From an uncultured Eubacteriales bacterium (GTDB taxonomy: Bacteria; Bacillota; Clostridia; Christensenellales; UBA1242): DNA of 43,623 nt. Positions 31,072-39,049 of the stretch are shown here, in pieces (positions within the stretch are counted from its first letter, which is position 1; the number at the start of each line of letters is the position of its first letter). Position numbers and translations under genes: made by a program. The notes below the pieces were generated by a model that ran no database searches, was not told where the DNA came from, and worked only from the letters and a program-made list of their open reading frames with translations. The DNA lies in contig CATLAM010000009.1 of NCBI GenBank assembly GCA_949878485.1, positions 1 to 43,623 on the forward strand, in the 5' to 3' direction.

Positions 31072-32162
31072 TCGCACACCTCAACAAAGCAAGTTTCAAT
31101 TTTGCCAGAAAAAGCAGAGTTGAAAACTTCCACATAAGCACCAACATTCTTTATGACAAAAACAGTTTTGTTGTCAAGTTTACATTCTGGCAAAGAATAA
31201 ACGCCAATAATATCAAGAGAGTCGGCGGTTGGTCCACGCAAAACGAGTTTTTGCTTGTTGTTTGCTTTTTCAAGTTTTATCAATTTTTCGCCATTGTAGG
31301 CAAAAATCTCAAATTGTCTTTTGTGAAGCTGCATATCTATCAAACCGTTATAGATTCCAAGTTCAAGCGAAGCTACAACTTCGTTTTTAAGTGCCAAATT
31401 ATCAACAACTCTAACGCATGGGATATAAACATCTTCCACATCACCAACCATATATCTTCCGGGCTCTAAAACAATATACTTTGCACCAAAATGTTTAAGA
31501 GTTTTTTCGATTGTTGGCATCGTGTAAAGCAAGCGTTCTTTATTTGCACCACCACCGATATTGATGAAATCAATGCTAATCTTTTTGTTGAAAGACTTTG
31601 TTATGTGTTCCAACATTTTTATCAAGCAATCTTCGTCATTGTGGATTTCAGCTTGAATATAAAAACTTATTCCTTTTTCTATTTCAATGCACTTTTCTTC
31701 ATTGATAATTTTCAAAAGTTTTGTTGCTGTTTTTACAATAGCGCCAAGACGAGAGTCTGATGTGCCTTTCTTGTCAAATTCTTCCTTAAAGCACTCATAC
31801 ACATTAAGTCTTACATTGATTTTCAGTTTTGGCAATTTGTGTTTAATTGCTAAGTCAATAATTTGTTTAAGTGAGTTTTCATCATCAATTGTATAGTAAG
31901 AAATCTTATGTTTGATTGCCCACACAACATCATCATAGGATTTGGCAACATTTGAAAACATAATTTTATCAGCAATGTTTTTTGAATAAACTTTTTTAAT
32001 ATGCTCAATGCTGTCAGTTTCAAATCCACAACCAAGTTCTTTGAGTCTTTTCAAAATAATTGGATTGTGATTTGTTTTAATAGGAAAATAAACAGGTCCA
32101 AAGCCCGCAAACATTTCATAGTTTTCTTTCAATTTTGTTGTGTTGATTTTATAAGTTGTCAT
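31068..32162 (-). CDS. Fold-III PLP decarboxylase-like protein lacking the usual catalytic Cys
   Basis: A 364-residue protein of the ornithine/diaminopimelate decarboxylase fold. Lys29 in YFPIKTN should bind PLP. IGGG (202-205) and EPGR (233-236) bind the phosphate, and Tyr343 in VGAYVEVF completes the site. The family motif Gly-Pro-Thr-Cys-Asp is GPTADSLD here, so the Cys that protonates the decarboxylated intermediate is Ala313. The usual His-Val-Gly-Ser segment is also changed to SFYIQAEIH. It may decarboxylate an unusual substrate by another route, or be a racemase or transaminase-like variant. Start 32162 has AAAGGA. It forms a two-gene unit with the PnuC gene. Confidence 0.85.
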   Translation of the reverse strand: MTTYKINTTKLKENYEMFAGFGPVYFPIKTNHNPIILKRLKELGCGFETDSIEHIKKVYSKNIADKIMFSNVAKSYDDVVWAIKHKISYYTIDDENSLKQIIDLAIKHKLPKLKINVRLNVYECFKEEFDKKGTSDSRLGAIVKTATKLLKIINEEKCIEIEKGISFYIQAEIHNDEDCLIKMLEHITKSFNKKISIDFINIGGGANKERLLYTMPTIEKTLKHFGAKYIVLEPGRYMVGDVEDVYIPCVRVVDNLALKNEVVASLELGIYNGLIDMQLHKRQFEIFAYNGEKLIKLEKANNKQKLVLRGPTADSLDIIGVYSLPECKLDNKTVFVIKNVGAYVEVFNSAFSGKIETCFVEVCE

Positions 32163-32195
32163 CGAGTGTCCTTTATTTGTTTTTTCATTATGGAT

Positions 32196-32201
32196 ATTAT
32201 A
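32196..32201 (-). promoter_or_regulatory. Promoter of the decarboxylase-like/PnuC operon
   Basis: On the minus strand ATGCTATAAT lies 34 bases before the start codon. It is an extended -10 with a weak -35. It is divergent from the plus-strand promoter about 110 bases away. Confidence 0.65.
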
Positions 32202-32289
32202 GCATACTTTCCATAAGTTTGTATATGTTTTTGATAAAAAAGTGTAGCATTAAACTTTTCCATATTTATAAAAAACTTTACTTAGATAT

Positions 32290-32317
32290 TTACAAAAATT
32301 TATAATTGTGTTATAAT
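32290..32317 (+). promoter_or_regulatory. Promoter of the metallopeptidase gene
   Basis: TTACAA, 16 bases, then TGTTATAAT with the -10 at 32312-32317. An extended -10 is present. The ribosome site AAAGGTGG and ATG follow within 20 bases. Confidence 0.65.
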
Positions 32318-32335
32318 TGTAGAAAGGTGGTAGTT

Positions 32336-34192
32336 ATGAAACTTGACAGAAAACAAAAGAAATTTCTCGAAAAACTTGCCAAAAATGATGTCATTGTTGG
32401 CTATGATAATATGCAAGATTTCTTAAACGAATATCTTGACGCTTTTGTTAAGCCTAAATTTAAAGAGCTTAAATTAAGGAATATATCCTTCTCTTTTGTT
32501 GAGAAAGACGCAGAACAAATGCTGAATGAGTTTATAAATAAAACTAAAACTAAGGGTGGTTATACAAGAGCAATAAGTAAACTTCCTAATGAAGAATATT
32601 CACTTAGTGACGAAGAAATATTTTTTTATAAGGAAGAAGAAACAGGTGGAGTGTTTGACAGGTCAAAAATACTTTCACTTATTCAAACACTATCACATGA
32701 ATATCGCCATTTTGTTCAAACAAATGTTGCAATTTATAACAAGAAATTGGATTTTTCAAAAAATGAAAGCAAAGAATATGCCCGATTTATAAAGGACTAT
32801 TCACAACATGTTGCCGAAGATTCTCTTGTATCAGACACGTTAAAAATTAAACCTCATGATGTCGAAGCATTGTATAATATGGCTTCTCGTATTGATAATG
32901 CAGAGTTTCGCTTTGCACACTCATTGATTGGGGATAAAGAAGATTTTGATTTTCCTCTCTATTTATCACAATCATACGAAATTGACGCAAGACAATTTGC
33001 ACTTTCTTGTTTGAAAGAGCTTTGGGATTGTTCACATGAAATTGATGTTTTAAGAAAGAACAGATTTGTTGCTGATTTGGGAATTTTTTATGATGCCGAG
33101 AAAGAAATGGAATCTGTAAATCGACACGAAGCCACAATGTTTTATTTAGCTTTGGAACAATTGTTAGATAAAATAAATGATGAGAAATTTTTTGCAGACG
33201 TTATTAAAGTTGAACACCAAGAGCTTGAAAAGGACAAAATGGAATATTATTTTGCAAATGCCCCAAAGTTTGCACAAAGATTAAAACTCAAACAAGATGT
33301 TCTTGAACATCTGCTTGACATTCAATTAAAAACTTTGAGTAGAGAGATTAAAGATGATAAAGAATATAAAAATGCTTGTAAATCGTATTATGAGAGTATT
33401 TATAAACACTATATCCAAAATGGGATTTCATATACTTTCAATGTTATGGACCAATTTACAGAAGAAGGCACATACACTAAACTTCTGACAGAATTGATTG
33501 AAGAAGGCAAACCAGTTTGTTCAAATTCATTTGAAAATTTTGGCAACGTGTTAAGCATTAAAGAAGCCGAAAAGATTTTTAAAACTTTACTTGATAGAGA
33601 TCAAATAAGATATGTTGGTGCCGCAATTAGCAGTGTAGATCTTGAAGTAAGAGATTGTTATACGAAGAAACTCCTTCCACTTATTAAAGACAAAGTCAAT
33701 GAATTAAATAAACAAAATTTAGATGTTTCTTATGACAAAGTTGATGAAATGTTGCAATTGATAAACACAATAAAATATACTTCTGGATTGGCATATCCAC
33801 CTATTGACCAATATTCTGATTTTGATGAATGTAGATCAGATATTTGCAAAAGATATGCAGACAAAGGTTTCTCGGAAAAAGAAATTGGGCTGTTGGTTGA
33901 TTGTGAATACTCGCTTGAACTTTTGGGATATGAAAAAGTTGTGCAAATGCGAAATGGCAACGCACCAAGTCCTGATGTTTATAGATTTGGGCATTGTCAA
34001 GATAGAGAAAGATATTTGCTTAAAGGCCCAGCACGTGAAGAATATGTCAGACAAGTTTATGGGGAAATTGAGCTTGAAAATAGACGCTATTTCTATGACA
34101 CTCGTGACGAGTTAGAACGAAAGAAAGATCCCTTTGCAGATATGCTTTTGGAAAGAGATCCTGTTGACGATTTGCCAGAAAGAATTTATTAA
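32336..34192 (+). CDS. Putative zinc metallopeptidase-domain protein
   Basis: A 618-residue protein, the only clear complete plus-strand gene. HEYRH at residues 121-125 is an HEXXH zinc site on a helix (LIQTLSHEYRHFVQ), and Glu215 in SYEIDARQFA is a good third ligand, the pattern of gluzincin-like or ImmA-like peptidases. The remaining 390 residues are helical with many charged residues and end in Arg-Glu-rich sequence; I do not recognise them. There is no signal peptide, so it should act in the cytoplasm. The ATG at 32336 has AAAGGTGG. The gene converges on the sulfur-transfer gene set across a shared terminator. Cleavage of a regulator, toxin or phage protein is possible but not shown. Confidence 0.8.
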   Translation: MKLDRKQKKFLEKLAKNDVIVGYDNMQDFLNEYLDAFVKPKFKELKLRNISFSFVEKDAEQMLNEFINKTKTKGGYTRAISKLPNEEYSLSDEEIFFYKEEETGGVFDRSKILSLIQTLSHEYRHFVQTNVAIYNKKLDFSKNESKEYARFIKDYSQHVAEDSLVSDTLKIKPHDVEALYNMASRIDNAEFRFAHSLIGDKEDFDFPLYLSQSYEIDARQFALSCLKELWDCSHEIDVLRKNRFVADLGIFYDAEKEMESVNRHEATMFYLALEQLLDKINDEKFFADVIKVEHQELEKDKMEYYFANAPKFAQRLKLKQDVLEHLLDIQLKTLSREIKDDKEYKNACKSYYESIYKHYIQNGISYTFNVMDQFTEEGTYTKLLTELIEEGKPVCSNSFENFGNVLSIKEAEKIFKTLLDRDQIRYVGAAISSVDLEVRDCYTKKLLPLIKDKVNELNKQNLDVSYDKVDEMLQLINTIKYTSGLAYPPIDQYSDFDECRSDICKRYADKGFSEKEIGLLVDCEYSLELLGYEKVVQMRNGNAPSPDVYRFGHCQDRERYLLKGPAREEYVRQVYGEIELENRRYFYDTRDELERKKDPFADMLLERDPVDDLPERIY

Positions 34193-34194
34193 AG

Positions 34195-34231
34195 AAAAAA
34201 GGTTGTCGATAATGACAACCTTTTATTTTTT
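34195..34231. terminator. Bidirectional terminator between convergent genes
   Basis: Perfect 11-base arms (34197-34207 with 34214-34224) and a six-base loop, with A tracts on the left and T tracts on the right, end both the metallopeptidase gene and the cysteine desulfurase gene. The desulfurase stop codon overlaps the hairpin. Confidence 0.85.
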
Positions 34232-35344
34232 GTTGAGTTTGTTGTGTAGTTTCTTCAATGTTCTTTCAAGAGTTTTAAACTCACGATTTTTGATAAACAA
34301 TCCAACACTAAATCGCAAAGTTCCGCTTGGGAAAGTTCCAAAGCATTTATGGGCGTTTGGGCTGCATTGTAGTCCTGTTCTTAAAGCAACACCATGCTTG
34401 CTGAAAAAGTCGGCAAAGTTTTCTGGATTATAGTTCTTTATTCTGCACGCAACGATTGTTGAGCATGGCACTTGTGGATCTATAACTTCCAAGCAAGAAT
34501 ATCTTTTTAATATAGTTTTCAGTTTGTTGAAATTCTTTGTTTCGATTTCGTTTATTTTGCGAAAGCCAAGTTTCAGCAAATATTTGCAAGAATAATAAAG
34601 ACTAAATATTCCAAGAATGTTTTGTGTGCCTGCTTCAAATCTTATTGGCCTTTCATTTGGCATTTCAATATCAGCAGATTTAATTCCTGTTCCGCCATGT
34701 ATAGTTTCGTTTAGTTTTAGGCTGTTATTGAGTATGATTCCGCCAATTCCACTAAATCCATAAAGGGTTTTGTGTCCGGCGAAAACAGCGGCATCAACTT
34801 TCCCAGAAACAATGTTTGTTTCGATAAGTCCAAAGGATTGTGCCATATCCAAGATTGTTATTGCTTTGTATTTCTTTGCTGCTTTAAAAATGTTCTCAAA
34901 ATCTTGTATGATTCCAAATGTATTTGTCAAATGTGAGATGATAACAACGTCTGGTATTTTGTGTTTAAATTGTTCTTCATAATCTTCGATATAAACAATA
35001 TCAAAGTTATGTTTCTTTTGCATATTGAAAAGCGGTCTTACAACAGAGTTGTGTTCATATTTTGAGATATAAACATTGTGGATCTTTGTATAGTCAAGTC
35101 CTTTAATCAACAAGTTTAAAGCATAGGTTGCAGACGGTTGGAAAACAGTTTGATAATTGTCATCGGCCTTTACCAAAGACTTCAACATTTGTCGTGTTTC
35201 TTCAATAATCTCTGTGCATTTTGAAGAATATTTATTGCTTCCTCGTCCTATGTTTACTCCATATTTCTTGTAGGATTTTATGGCTTTATAAACACATCTT
35301 GGCTTGCGATAAGATGTGGAAGCATAGTCAAAATAAGCTGTCAT
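34223..35344 (-). CDS. Cysteine desulfurase family protein (EF2568 type)
   Basis: A 373-residue class V PLP enzyme expected to release sulfur from cysteine as a persulfide. His98 stacks on PLP, Asp166 binds the ring nitrogen (ILDMAQSFG), Lys192 forms the Schiff base (AGHKTLYG), and Cys327 in LRTGLQCSPNAHK is the persulfide-carrying Cys. That last motif and FPSGTLRFSVGLF fit the family described as am_tr_V_EF2568 and not IscS or SufS. The ATG at 35344 has GAAGGA and overlaps the stop of the PAPS-reductase-like gene as ATGA, so the two are made together. Sulfur donor to that enzyme is the obvious role. Confidence 0.88.
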   Translation of the reverse strand: MTAYFDYASTSYRKPRCVYKAIKSYKKYGVNIGRGSNKYSSKCTEIIEETRQMLKSLVKADDNYQTVFQPSATYALNLLIKGLDYTKIHNVYISKYEHNSVVRPLFNMQKKHNFDIVYIEDYEEQFKHKIPDVVIISHLTNTFGIIQDFENIFKAAKKYKAITILDMAQSFGLIETNIVSGKVDAAVFAGHKTLYGFSGIGGIILNNSLKLNETIHGGTGIKSADIEMPNERPIRFEAGTQNILGIFSLYYSCKYLLKLGFRKINEIETKNFNKLKTILKRYSCLEVIDPQVPCSTIVACRIKNYNPENFADFFSKHGVALRTGLQCSPNAHKCFGTFPSGTLRFSVGLFIKNREFKTLERTLKKLHNKLNKK

Positions 35345-36975
35345 TGTGCGTCCTTCTTTGTTCGTAAATATCTGCACATCAAACAGCCACCAGCCAAATA
35401 TTTTGGATTTACACAAGCCTGACATCTTTTGCATTTCTTATCATCAATTTCATATTTGTCTGGTTTGCAAGTTATCGCGCCAAAACGACAAAGGCTTTCA
35501 CATTTCAAACATTGGTTGCAAGCATTGTATTTGACGATTTGATAAGCAAGACGAGAGTGCAATGATCGTGGATTTTGTGCGTTGATCGTGACAATCTTAA
35601 CTTTCCTTTCGCTTAAAGGTTGTATTGAAATAATTGGGATCATTGTGGCAGGCTGCAAAACGAGCATTTCATTTATCTCTTTGCGTCCTTCTTGTAAATA
35701 GCCAAAAGGCAAAAATAAGTTGAAGAACGATTTGTTTATATCCTTTTGCAGTTCGTAAATTTTTCCATGTTCTTCGGCAGTGCAAGCTGTTGATTTCAAT
35801 TTAACACTTTGTGCTGCTTTAACTCCAACACCACCATTTCTCATTTTCCAGCGTCCATTTTTCACATAGTCATCTAAATCACTCTTATTGCATTGTTTTC
35901 CAAATTCTTCCAATTGTTTGGTCCATTTAGAATATTTCTTGTGATTGTAAATTCGTTCCATAAGCTCAGATGATATGGACGCATTTGGGCAACAATAACA
36001 GCCAACACGATTATAGCCTTTTGTGTAGGCTTCGTTGAAATCAATTTTATTTGCCAAGATATAAAGCCAAACTTCCAGATCGGTCCAATAAAGAATAGGG
36101 GCGCTGCTTCTTTGATTTGAGATTTTAACAGATTCTGTTTTTTCTTCAACGCGATTGTAATTTGCTCTTGTAGCACTTTCACTTCTTCTTACGCCATAGA
36201 ATGTCAAAACTCTACCGTCAAAGATTTCGTTCATCTTTCGATTTAATGCACCAGTTTTAAACATATAGCAACACCAACGTCCTGCCATTGTAGGTGGTCC
36301 AATCTTTTTTGCCATTTCAAAAAAGTTGTTATCATTGTTGCGTGCTATGTGCATTTCAATTTGTTTGTTTTGTTTAAGCCTTTCCACATATTGATAAGTG
36401 CTGTCGATTTCAAGTGTTGTGTCGCTGAAAATATGAATTATCTTTTTATCTGGCAAAGCACGACAAACTAAGTCCGAAACGACAGTGCTATCTTTACCAC
36501 CACTAAAAGACACCATTGTGTTTTTTATATCGTATTTTCGGCTTTCTTCTTGTATAAACTCAATAGCTTCTTGTGTTATATAATTTAAGTGGTTTTTGTT
36601 CGCTTTTATGAAAAAATCCATATTTTTATCGAATTTTTCGCTATTTTTTGCGTTTTTTAATAGGTTTTTCCTTAAAAAAGCGTCATCAGCGTCAACTTTT
36701 TCTTTGTTTGTTATTCGCAAACTTTTGCCATTTACAAAGTAAGTGCTCTTTCCTTTCCACACAATTTTATCTTTCAAATCAAGTCCAGTCATAAGCTCCA
36801 CAAGTTTTTCTTCTGCTGGAAACACCGGTCTTAAAGTGTTTGACAAGAATTTCATTTTGTGATTGCAGATTGGGCAAAACTCTTGTTTTGACTTTTCTCT
36901 TATCACAGGAATTTTACAATGAGAGCACCAATAGGCAACAGTCTTAACTTCTCGATTTTCTTCTTTAATCCACAT
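35341..36975 (-). CDS. DndC-like PAPS-reductase-family protein with zinc ribbon and ferredoxin domains
   Basis: A 544-residue enzyme. A zinc ribbon lies at Cys17, Cys20, Cys34 and Cys37. The PP-loop SFSGGKDST (near 157) binds and activates ATP. FYGVRRSESATRA and two Cys pairs, GRWCCYMF and GCYCCPN, follow, as in DndC and related sulfurtransferases. The C-terminal 70 residues hold ferredoxin-type clusters (CNQCLKCESLC and CKRCQAC). The fold adenylates a nucleic acid or small molecule and inserts sulfur. The ATG at 36975 has AAGGAG; the in-frame GTG two codons earlier is rejected. It is coupled to the cysteine desulfurase gene and follows the helicase gene across a terminator hairpin. Confidence 0.88.
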   Translation of the reverse strand: MWIKEENREVKTVAYWCSHCKIPVIREKSKQEFCPICNHKMKFLSNTLRPVFPAEEKLVELMTGLDLKDKIVWKGKSTYFVNGKSLRITNKEKVDADDAFLRKNLLKNAKNSEKFDKNMDFFIKANKNHLNYITQEAIEFIQEESRKYDIKNTMVSFSGGKDSTVVSDLVCRALPDKKIIHIFSDTTLEIDSTYQYVERLKQNKQIEMHIARNNDNNFFEMAKKIGPPTMAGRWCCYMFKTGALNRKMNEIFDGRVLTFYGVRRSESATRANYNRVEEKTESVKISNQRSSAPILYWTDLEVWLYILANKIDFNEAYTKGYNRVGCYCCPNASISSELMERIYNHKKYSKWTKQLEEFGKQCNKSDLDDYVKNGRWKMRNGGVGVKAAQSVKLKSTACTAEEHGKIYELQKDINKSFFNLFLPFGYLQEGRKEINEMLVLQPATMIPIISIQPLSERKVKIVTINAQNPRSLHSRLAYQIVKYNACNQCLKCESLCRFGAITCKPDKYEIDDKKCKRCQACVNPKYLAGGCLMCRYLRTKKDAQ

Positions 36976-36997
36976 AAACACTCCTTAATTGTTTGAA

Positions 36998-37037
36998 TAA
37001 AAAAGCACGTAAACATCATTTTGTTTAAGTGCTTTTT
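36998..37037 (-). terminator. Terminator between helicase and PAPS-reductase-like genes
   Basis: AAAAAGCAC and GTGCTTTTT pair, extended through TAAACA/TGTTTA across one mismatch, and are followed on the minus strand by T residues. It would end or attenuate the helicase transcript 22 bases before the next start codon. Confidence 0.7.
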
Positions 37038-37048
37038 GGCTTCTTAAT

Positions 37049-39049
37049 TTAGATCTTGTAAATCCACCGTAAATATGAAGCATAGTTTTCAGTTTGTGAA
37101 ATATGAAATTTCACTTTGTCAAGTTCTTTTCTTGATCGTAAGATTAACTTTTTCTTTGCACGTGTCATCATCACATACATAATGTTGAGTTCTTCTTCAA
37201 GATTGTCAATTATAATCTTGTTCTTCATGCTTTCAAATCTGCTGTCATTTTCTATGTTTAAGTTAGGGATAAGAGTGTTTTTATTGAAAGACAATCCATT
37301 CTGCGTGTCATAATAGAAATCAGCATATTGTCCTTTGATTAAGTTGCTGTCAATTTCATTGATGATGACAACATCACTTGCAAGCCCTTTGAAAGTATGA
37401 ATTGTGCTGACGATAACTGCGTTTCCAATATCCACTTGTGGTTGATTTTCATCTTTGCCTGTGGCAATCATAACATTAAGATAATTTATGATTTCCATAT
37501 CTGTCATGTTGTCGTCACTAAGATCTCTCAATATTTCGACAAATCTTTGAATGTTTGCAAGAGCTTGTTTGTTGTCTGTTTTTAAATAATAATTAAGCAG
37601 ATTGCAGTTTTCAAAATTTTCATGCAAAGCAGAGATGATTCCATTTTCCTTAAAGGTTATTGTAGAGTTATCAACAATCTCATTAAATTGTTTTTCTGTA
37701 ATGCCATTTGCATTGGCAGAAAGATAAAGGTCTGTGTAGAAAAGTTCAGCTTTTTCTAAAACGCCCCCACCAGAAATACAATTAAGCAATTTGCACAAGT
37801 CAATAATTGCTTTTGACTGATAAATGCTTTTGCTGATGTAAATCTGCGCGGGAATGTCATAGTTTAAGAGTTCTTGATAAGTTCTCAAAACTTCTCTATT
37901 GGTCCTACATAAGATTGCAATTTTATTATAACATGGCGATTTTCCACTTTCAAGATTTACTGCCACATTTTCCACAATTTCTGCCAATTCGCCTGCAAAT
38001 TTGATTTCAATGGCTTTGTCTGTGTAGGTTGCATTGTCAGCAGCAACAAGTTCTTGATTGTTGAAATTAAGGTTTTGCAACTTATATCTAAATTGACGAG
38101 AGAATAGGTTGTTGACTTTGTCAATTATAAACTTATCCGATCTATAATTTGTTGTCAATTCAAATTTTGTGCCACTATTGTCATTGATATAGTTGATAAG
38201 TTGATTAAAGGCTTTTTTATCACTTCCACGAAAAGCGTAAATTGATTGTTTTTCGTCACCAACAACAAAAACTTTTATTCTATAATCAATCAACAATTTC
38301 ATAAGTTCTGCTTGCAGATAGTTTATGTCTTGTGCTTCGTCCAAGAAAACATATTCCAAAGAGTTTTTGATATATGGTGCAATTTGTTTATTTCGCAAAA
38401 GTTTAACTGCGTATTTAATGAGATCGTTCAAAGTGATCTTTCCAAGTTCCAACTTGCATTGTTCAAGTCGTTCAGCATAAATAGGATAAATCTTGCCAAA
38501 ATATGCTCTCAAACTGTCCCAATAGGCGTTTTTAGGGCAATCATCAATGATGACATCGATTCCTTTGTCGCTGGCCTTTTCTTCGATTTCTACAAGCATT
38601 TTTGTGGCTTTATACATAGGGATAGTTTCAAAGATCTTCTCAACATAGTTGTCTTTGATGATGTCATTTGCAATCTTTTCTTTTTCCAAAGTAAGATTGG
38701 ATATTGCATAGTTTGGGCAAAGTCCAACTTCCATAGCAAACTCTCGAACAATGTTGTCGCAAAATACATGGATTGTAGAAATCTTTGCCAAGTTGATTTT
38801 ATCAATTTGTTTACGCAAAGACTTATTGCCATTCAGCCATGCTTGATAAAGTTTGCCTTTTATTCTCTCAATTGTTTCTGCTGTTGCTTTGTTTGTAAAG
38901 GTTATCAACGCAATTTTGTCAATATCAACATTTTCTTCAATGAGTAAATGTTCAACTTTTCTTGCAATAAGTTCCGTTTTCCCTGTGCCTGCGCTGGCGA
39001 CAACATAAGCGGGGTAGTGAGAGTTCTTTATTATTTCATCATTATTCAT
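37049..39049 (-). CDS. UvrD/AddA-like superfamily 1 DNA helicase
   Basis: A 666-residue helicase. Motif I is ASAGTGKT (18-25). Motif II is FLDEAQD (about 233-239), motif III GDEKQSIYAFRGSD (about 262-275), and motif IV contains TTNYRS. Motif V is STIHTFKGL (about 548) and motif VI YVMMTRAKKKL (about 628). All motifs for ATP-driven 3'-5' unwinding are intact. AddA proteins are about 1200 residues and end in a nuclease domain, which this one lacks. It overlaps the AddB-like gene as ATGA, the same arrangement as addB-addA, so the two products should form a complex. Confidence 0.9.
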   Translation of the reverse strand: MNNDEIIKNSHYPAYVVASAGTGKTELIARKVEHLLIEENVDIDKIALITFTNKATAETIERIKGKLYQAWLNGNKSLRKQIDKINLAKISTIHVFCDNIVREFAMEVGLCPNYAISNLTLEKEKIANDIIKDNYVEKIFETIPMYKATKMLVEIEEKASDKGIDVIIDDCPKNAYWDSLRAYFGKIYPIYAERLEQCKLELGKITLNDLIKYAVKLLRNKQIAPYIKNSLEYVFLDEAQDINYLQAELMKLLIDYRIKVFVVGDEKQSIYAFRGSDKKAFNQLINYINDNSGTKFELTTNYRSDKFIIDKVNNLFSRQFRYKLQNLNFNNQELVAADNATYTDKAIEIKFAGELAEIVENVAVNLESGKSPCYNKIAILCRTNREVLRTYQELLNYDIPAQIYISKSIYQSKAIIDLCKLLNCISGGGVLEKAELFYTDLYLSANANGITEKQFNEIVDNSTITFKENGIISALHENFENCNLLNYYLKTDNKQALANIQRFVEILRDLSDDNMTDMEIINYLNVMIATGKDENQPQVDIGNAVIVSTIHTFKGLASDVVIINEIDSNLIKGQYADFYYDTQNGLSFNKNTLIPNLNIENDSRFESMKNKIIIDNLEEELNIMYVMMTRAKKKLILRSRKELDKVKFHISQTENYASYLRWIYKI

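Noticed and set aside
38246..38947. Plus-strand open frame of 233 codons
   Set aside because: It lies entirely antisense to conserved helicase motifs, has no ribosome site, and its product is a low-complexity Phe/Cys-rich shadow.
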